In this document: piece after piece, positions 60,288 through 64,000 of the stretch | Position numbering within the stretch: position 1 is the first letter of the stretch | Layout: each line of letters begins with the position of its first letter | Notes under the pieces: model-generated | The model's database searches: none | Told to the model about the DNA's origin: nothing | What the model saw: the letters and a program-made list of their open reading frames with translations, nothing else | Translations under genes and position numbers: made by a program | DNA from: Legionellaceae bacterium | GTDB lineage: Bacteria; Pseudomonadota; Gammaproteobacteria; Legionellales; Legionellaceae | Reading direction: 5' to 3' | Assembly: GCA_029213075.1 (NCBI GenBank) | Contig: JARGPO010000066.1 | Span: 42,505-106,504, forward strand | DNA length: 64,000 nucleotides

Positions 60288-61946
60288 CTATTTCGCCTCA
60301 AGTTTTGCCCAAGTACTTCTCAAATCAACGACTCTATGTAGAGAAGAAACCTTATTTTTAATAATATTAGTTACCTTGTAGTATCCAAGCCTTTCAAACT
60401 GAATAACTGAATCTATTGATTCATTGGCTATAGATGGCTCGCAAAACGCCTGTTTATTAGACTTTGACTCTTCATTTAAAAACTGCTTAAAATCTTCTTC
60501 TCTCCCTGGATTTTCGTCAACAAAAAGCCTATCAAATTGCGCCACATCAACTACATGAGCATCTTTTGTCGAAACCCAATGAATAACACCTTTAACTTTT
60601 CTATCAACAGGATTTTTGCCAAGAGTATCAGAATCATATGTACAGCGAAGCTCACAAACCTCCCCTGCTTCATCATGAATAATCTCATGACACTTAATGA
60701 CATATGCATGTCTTAAACGAACCTCTCGTCCAAGTGCTAGCCTAAAAAACTTCTTCGGAGGGTCTTCCATAAAATCAGATCTTTCAATATATATTTCACG
60801 CGAAAACGGTAAAATTCTAGTTTCTGAACTTTCTCCTTGCGGAAAAAATGGCGCAGACAATTCCTCTGTTTTTTCTTCAGGGTAATTCTCAATAACTATT
60901 TTCAAAGGATTAAGAACAGCTAAAACACGCTTAGATTTTTTATTTAGCTCAGCACGAACACAGTCTTCTAGAATTGAGATATCAATAACTGAATCACTAC
61001 GCGATATCCCTACTATTTCGCAAAAACTACGAATTGCTTCAGGAGGGTACCCTCTATTTCTCATACCAAGTAATGTTGGCAACCTTGGATCATCCCAACC
61101 ATCTACAATACTGTCTTCAACTAACTCCCTAAGTTTACGTTTGCTAGTCACAGTGTGTGACAGATTAAGTCGTGCAAACTCAGTTTGAATAGGCTTTGCA
61201 GGGACTGGCAGGTTATTTATAAGCCACTCATAAAGTGGACGATGATCCTGAAACTCCAGAGTGCATAATGAATGAGTAATATATTCAAGAGCATCTGATA
61301 ATGGATGTGCATAATCATACATTGGATATACGCACCAATCATTGCCAGTTCTTTGGTGAAAAGCGTGACGAATACGATATAAAACTGGGTCACGCATGTT
61401 AATATTACCAGAGCTCATATCTATTTTAGCTCTCAGTACATGCTCACCATTTGCAAATTGACCCTCTTTCATTTTGGTAAATAAATCTAGATTTTCAGCA
61501 ACAGATCTATTTCTATAAGGGCTATCTGTACCTGGCTCTTGCAAGGTGCCGCGATGACTACGAATTTCATCTTGGGTTAGACTATCAACATATGCAAGAC
61601 CTTGGTTAATTAAGTTAACAGCAAAGTTGTATAAATTCTCATAATAATCAGATGAATGAGTTACTTCACACCATTTAAACCCTAACCACTTAATGTCTTC
61701 AATTATAGCATGTACATATTCATCCTCTTCTTTTAAAGGATTAGTGTCATCAAAACGCAAAAAACAACGCCCAGGATATGAGTTAATCAATCCAAAATTT
61801 AGACAAATTGATTTAGCATGCCCAATATGTAAATAGCCATTTGGCTCTGGTGGAAATCTCGTGACAATTTCTTTATATTTATTACTATTCAGATCTTTTT
61901 CTATAATCTGTTCAATAAAATTTAACGGCTTACGTTCATCGCTCAT
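60288..61946 (-). CDS. glnS: Glutaminyl-tRNA synthetase
   Basis: The product charges tRNA-Gln directly, as usual in gammaproteobacteria. The 552-residue protein has [16 protein letters not shown] (HIGH, residues about 32-47), the GlnRS catalytic core ([15 protein letters not shown]) and the KMSKS variant [12 protein letters not shown]. The two beta-barrel anticodon domains follow ([21 protein letters not shown]). It lies 17 bases after truA. Confidence 0.97.
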   Translation of the reverse strand: MSDERKPLNFIEQIIEKDLNSNKYKEIVTRFPPEPNGYLHIGHAKSICLNFGLINSYPGRCFLRFDDTNPLKEEDEYVHAIIEDIKWLGFKWCEVTHSSDYYENLYNFAVNLINQGLAYVDSLTQDEIRSHRGTLQEPGTDSPYRNRSVAENLDLFTKMKEGQFANGEHVLRAKIDMSSGNINMRDPVLYRIRHAFHQRTGNDWCVYPMYDYAHPLSDALEYITHSLCTLEFQDHRPLYEWLINNLPVPAKPIQTEFARLNLSHTVTSKRKLRELVEDSIVDGWDDPRLPTLLGMRNRGYPPEAIRSFCEIVGISRSDSVIDISILEDCVRAELNKKSKRVLAVLNPLKIVIENYPEEKTEELSAPFFPQGESSETRILPFSREIYIERSDFMEDPPKKFFRLALGREVRLRHAYVIKCHEIIHDEAGEVCELRCTYDSDTLGKNPVDRKVKGVIHWVSTKDAHVVDVAQFDRLFVDENPGREEDFKQFLNEESKSNKQAFCEPSIANESIDSVIQFERLGYYKVTNIIKNKVSSLHRVVDLRSTWAKLEAK

Positions 61947-61963
61947 TTAATAATTTCTCTAAT

Positions 61964-62743
61964 TTAAATAAATAAAGGTTCTGAAATGCTTGTTATAACA
62001 TTAAATTCTTCTGGATATGTTACACCCATTAAATATAGTCCATACGGAGGTGCTGTTTCGGCACCAAGTTTTCGGTCTTTAGATAATAAAACATCCTTCG
62101 CCCACCCTTCCGGTTTTCTTTTTGAACCAATAGACATTAATACTCCTGCGACATTTCTCACCATATGATGAAGGAATGCATTAGCTTTTATATCTATTAT
62201 AACTAAATCACCATCCCTTTTAACGCTAATTTCAAGCACATTCCGAGTTGGATTTTTAGCTTTGCATTCTACAGATCTGTAAGAAGTAAAATCGTGCTCA
62301 CCTACCAAATCTTGGGCTGCTTTATGCATGCAACGATGATCAAGCTGACGATACTGCCAGGTAACATTAGATCGCAACAAAGATGGTCTTATTGGTGAAT
62401 TATAAATGATGTAACGATATTTTCTAGCTGTTGCTGAAAATCTAGCATGAAAATTTTCAGATATTTCACTACCCCATTTAACGCAAACATCTTTAGGTAA
62501 AGAAGAATTAACGCCATATATCCATGCTCGAATTCCCCGGTCTTTATCAGTGTCAAAATGAACCACCTGATTGGTAGCATGAACGCCAGTATCAGTTCTA
62601 CCAGCACAAATCACTTTTATTTCCTGATCAGCAACAGAACTAATAGCCTTTTCTAAAGTACTTTGGACTGTACGAAGCCCATTTTGTTCCTGCCAACCAT
62701 GATATTGACTGCCATCATATTCGATTATTAGGGCAATACGCAT
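61964..62743 (-). CDS. truA: tRNA pseudouridine synthase A
   Basis: The product makes pseudouridine at positions 38-40 of tRNAs. The 259-residue protein has YDGSQYHGWQEQNGLRTVQS, the catalytic Asp in CAGRTDTGVHATNQVVHFD (about residue 52), RKYRYIIYN and the FLHHMVRNVAGVLMSIG motif. It is first gene of truA-glnS-cysS and is divergent from folD. Confidence 0.96.
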   Translation of the reverse strand: MRIALIIEYDGSQYHGWQEQNGLRTVQSTLEKAISSVADQEIKVICAGRTDTGVHATNQVVHFDTDKDRGIRAWIYGVNSSLPKDVCVKWGSEISENFHARFSATARKYRYIIYNSPIRPSLLRSNVTWQYRQLDHRCMHKAAQDLVGEHDFTSYRSVECKAKNPTRNVLEISVKRDGDLVIIDIKANAFLHHMVRNVAGVLMSIGSKRKPEGWAKDVLLSKDRKLGAETAPPYGLYLMGVTYPEEFNVITSISEPLFI

Positions 62744-62859
62744 TCATAGTTCCCATTAAAATACAAAATTATTTGCATTTTAACATAAGTTTCTCTATAT
62801 CGCCCTTTCTTATTTAAGTTATAATATAGGCTATTTATATAAGTGAGTAGTGAAATCTG

Positions 62860-63738
62860 ATGGTTGCTTCAATAATTGATGGTAAGCACGTAGCCTTACA
62901 AATTAAAAATAAACTTCGTGCTGAACTTGAAGAGTTTATCCATCAAGGTTTTAAACCTCCAGGATTAGCAGTCATTTTACTAGGAGATGACTCTTCATCT
63001 GCAATATATGTAAATGGCAAACGCAAAGCCTGTTCTCACGTAGGATTTGAGTCGTTTTCATATAACCTACCAACAAGCACAACCGAAGATGAGTTATTAA
63101 CTCTAATCGATACATTAAATCACAATGAAGATGTGGATGGAATTTTAGTGCAGTTGCCGCTACCAAAACATATTGATGCTATTAACATAATCGAGCACAT
63201 CAGCCCCAAAAAAGATGTTGATGGCTTTCATCCCTTTAACTTTGGAAGATTAGCCCAAGGAAATCCTTTACTTAGACCATGCACACCATATGGCGTTATT
63301 CAACTTCTTCAATACTATGATATACCAATTAAAGGTAGAGATGTTGTAATTATCGGCGCATCAAATATTGTCGGACGACCAATGGCTCTTGAATTTCTAG
63401 CATTAAAAGCTACGGTAACTGTTTGTCATAGCAAAACCAATGACTTAGAAAAACACGTTAGAATGGCTGATATCCTTGTAAGCGCAACAGGGGTTCTAAA
63501 CATAACCAACCCTCAGTGGTTAAATGAAAATCAAGTAATAATTGATATTGGAATGCACCGGGTAAATGGCAAAGTCTGCGGAGATATAAATTTCGATGAG
63601 GTTAAAAATAAAGTCGCCTGGATAACTCCTGTTCCTTTTGGTGTCGGACCAATGACAATTGCGACTTTACTGCAAAATACAATGCTATCTTGGAAAAAGA
63701 AAAATAACATTTTCGATTCTGACGTGTCATCAATTTAA
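62860..63738 (+). CDS. folD: Methylenetetrahydrofolate dehydrogenase / cyclohydrolase
   Basis: This bifunctional enzyme of one-carbon metabolism interconverts 5,10-methylene- and 10-formyl-THF with NADP. The 292-residue protein has LLGDDSSSAIYVNGKRKAC (catalytic Lys), VDGILVQLPLPKHID, PKKDVDGFHPFNFGRLA, the Rossmann VVIIGASNIVGRPMA and TPVPFGVGPMTIATLLQNT. It ends about 80 bases before a miniature element. Confidence 0.97.
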   Translation: MVASIIDGKHVALQIKNKLRAELEEFIHQGFKPPGLAVILLGDDSSSAIYVNGKRKACSHVGFESFSYNLPTSTTEDELLTLIDTLNHNEDVDGILVQLPLPKHIDAINIIEHISPKKDVDGFHPFNFGRLAQGNPLLRPCTPYGVIQLLQYYDIPIKGRDVVIIGASNIVGRPMALEFLALKATVTVCHSKTNDLEKHVRMADILVSATGVLNITNPQWLNENQVIIDIGMHRVNGKVCGDINFDEVKNKVAWITPVPFGVGPMTIATLLQNTMLSWKKKNNIFDSDVSSI

Positions 63739-63818
63739 AATCTAACCTAACTCCCCAAATCCTCATCCTTCAGCGCAAAACAACTAAGAATGAGGTACTT
63801 ATATTAAATAAAATTGTA

Positions 63819-63978
63819 GGGTCTGTTGACAATTGGTGCCACGGCCAAAAACCATGCTAATTTGCCCAAATTTCAGCTTGAGTTCGTTAAATAGAGCTGG
63901 CTATTCGCCTCACTCAAGTTAAAATTTGTGCTAAATTATCCTGATTTTTGACTCGCGCACCCAATTGTCAACAGACCC
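63819..63978 (+). mobile_element. Complete palindromic miniature element, copy C (160 bp)
   Basis: Nearly identical to and in the same orientation as copy A, with 18-bp TIRs (GGGTCTGTTGACAATTGG left; one base may differ next to the right TIR) and TA on both flanks. It lies in intergenic sequence after folD. Its close identity to copy A argues for recent movement. Confidence 0.92.
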
Positions 63979-64000
63979 TAGTGAAGAGGATTTTAGGGAT

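Overview
The window is visibly AT-rich chromosome from a gammaproteobacterium, probably a host-associated or intracellular one. The gene order ndk-rlmN-pilW-rodZ-hisS-yfgM-bamB, the string recA-recX-alaS, and the types of SecA, RF2, FliA and RecA all fit Gammaproteobacteria. A host-associated lifestyle is inferred from several proteins. One predicted protein ends in a eukaryotic CaaX prenylation box, several lineage-specific proteins carry Ser/Thr-Pro-rich disordered tracts, and there is a secreted DUF1566 protein of a kind familiar from Legionella. A Legionellales-like organism (Legionella/Coxiella/Berkiella type) is my best guess, but no 16S rRNA is present to settle it.

Layout. Positions 1-9.6 kb are core genes, nearly all on the minus strand: a partial APC permease, tsaC-ppiB-tgt, dsbB, then bamB-yfgM-hisS-rodZ-pilW and rlmN-ndk. 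From 9.9 to 17.0 kb the plus strand carries pepA-holC, an unusually long beta-ketoacyl synthase, secA and mutT. From 17.1 to 22.3 kb lies an accessory island. It holds a 23-residue peptide gene with a strong ribosome binding site, an M29/NicX-like metalloprotein, a convergent ABC exporter, a broken ISAs1 transposase and the CaaX-box protein. From 22.4 to 29.2 kb are infA, pmbA, a phosphodiester glycosidase-like protein and the NrdR-box-controlled nrdAB. From 29.2 to 36 kb is a second accessory stretch: a decayed inverted-repeat element containing a GIY-YIG nuclease remnant, a NadD-NUDT9 fusion, a DUF1566 protein and an 815-residue candidate effector. From 36 to 50 kb is a long minus-strand set, recA-recX-alaS-fliA-prfB-lysS and guaB-guaA-bioF-bioH-bioD, interrupted by one unknown plus-strand gene. 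From 50.3 to 54.8 kb are a methyltransferase-like protein, minDE without minC, and three or four lineage-specific small proteins. From 54.8 to 63.7 kb are pdxJ-korA-korB, an acidic small protein, truA-glnS-cysS and folD.

A family of about 160-bp palindromic miniature elements (TIR GGGTCTGTTGACAATTGG, TA target duplication) occurs as three complete copies and one remnant end. Two of these have become the 3' ends of neighbouring reading frames, including rlmN. No transposase matching these ends is present in the window. No tRNA, rRNA or CRISPR array was seen.

The core genes supply translation (four aminoacyl-tRNA synthetases, RF2, IF-1, tRNA and rRNA modification), envelope assembly (BamB, DsbB, RodZ, PilW, SecA), recombination and deoxynucleotide supply. 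They also supply purine and biotin synthesis and 2-oxoacid oxidation. The accessory genes are mostly single, lineage-specific reading frames of the kind that often encode host-directed proteins.
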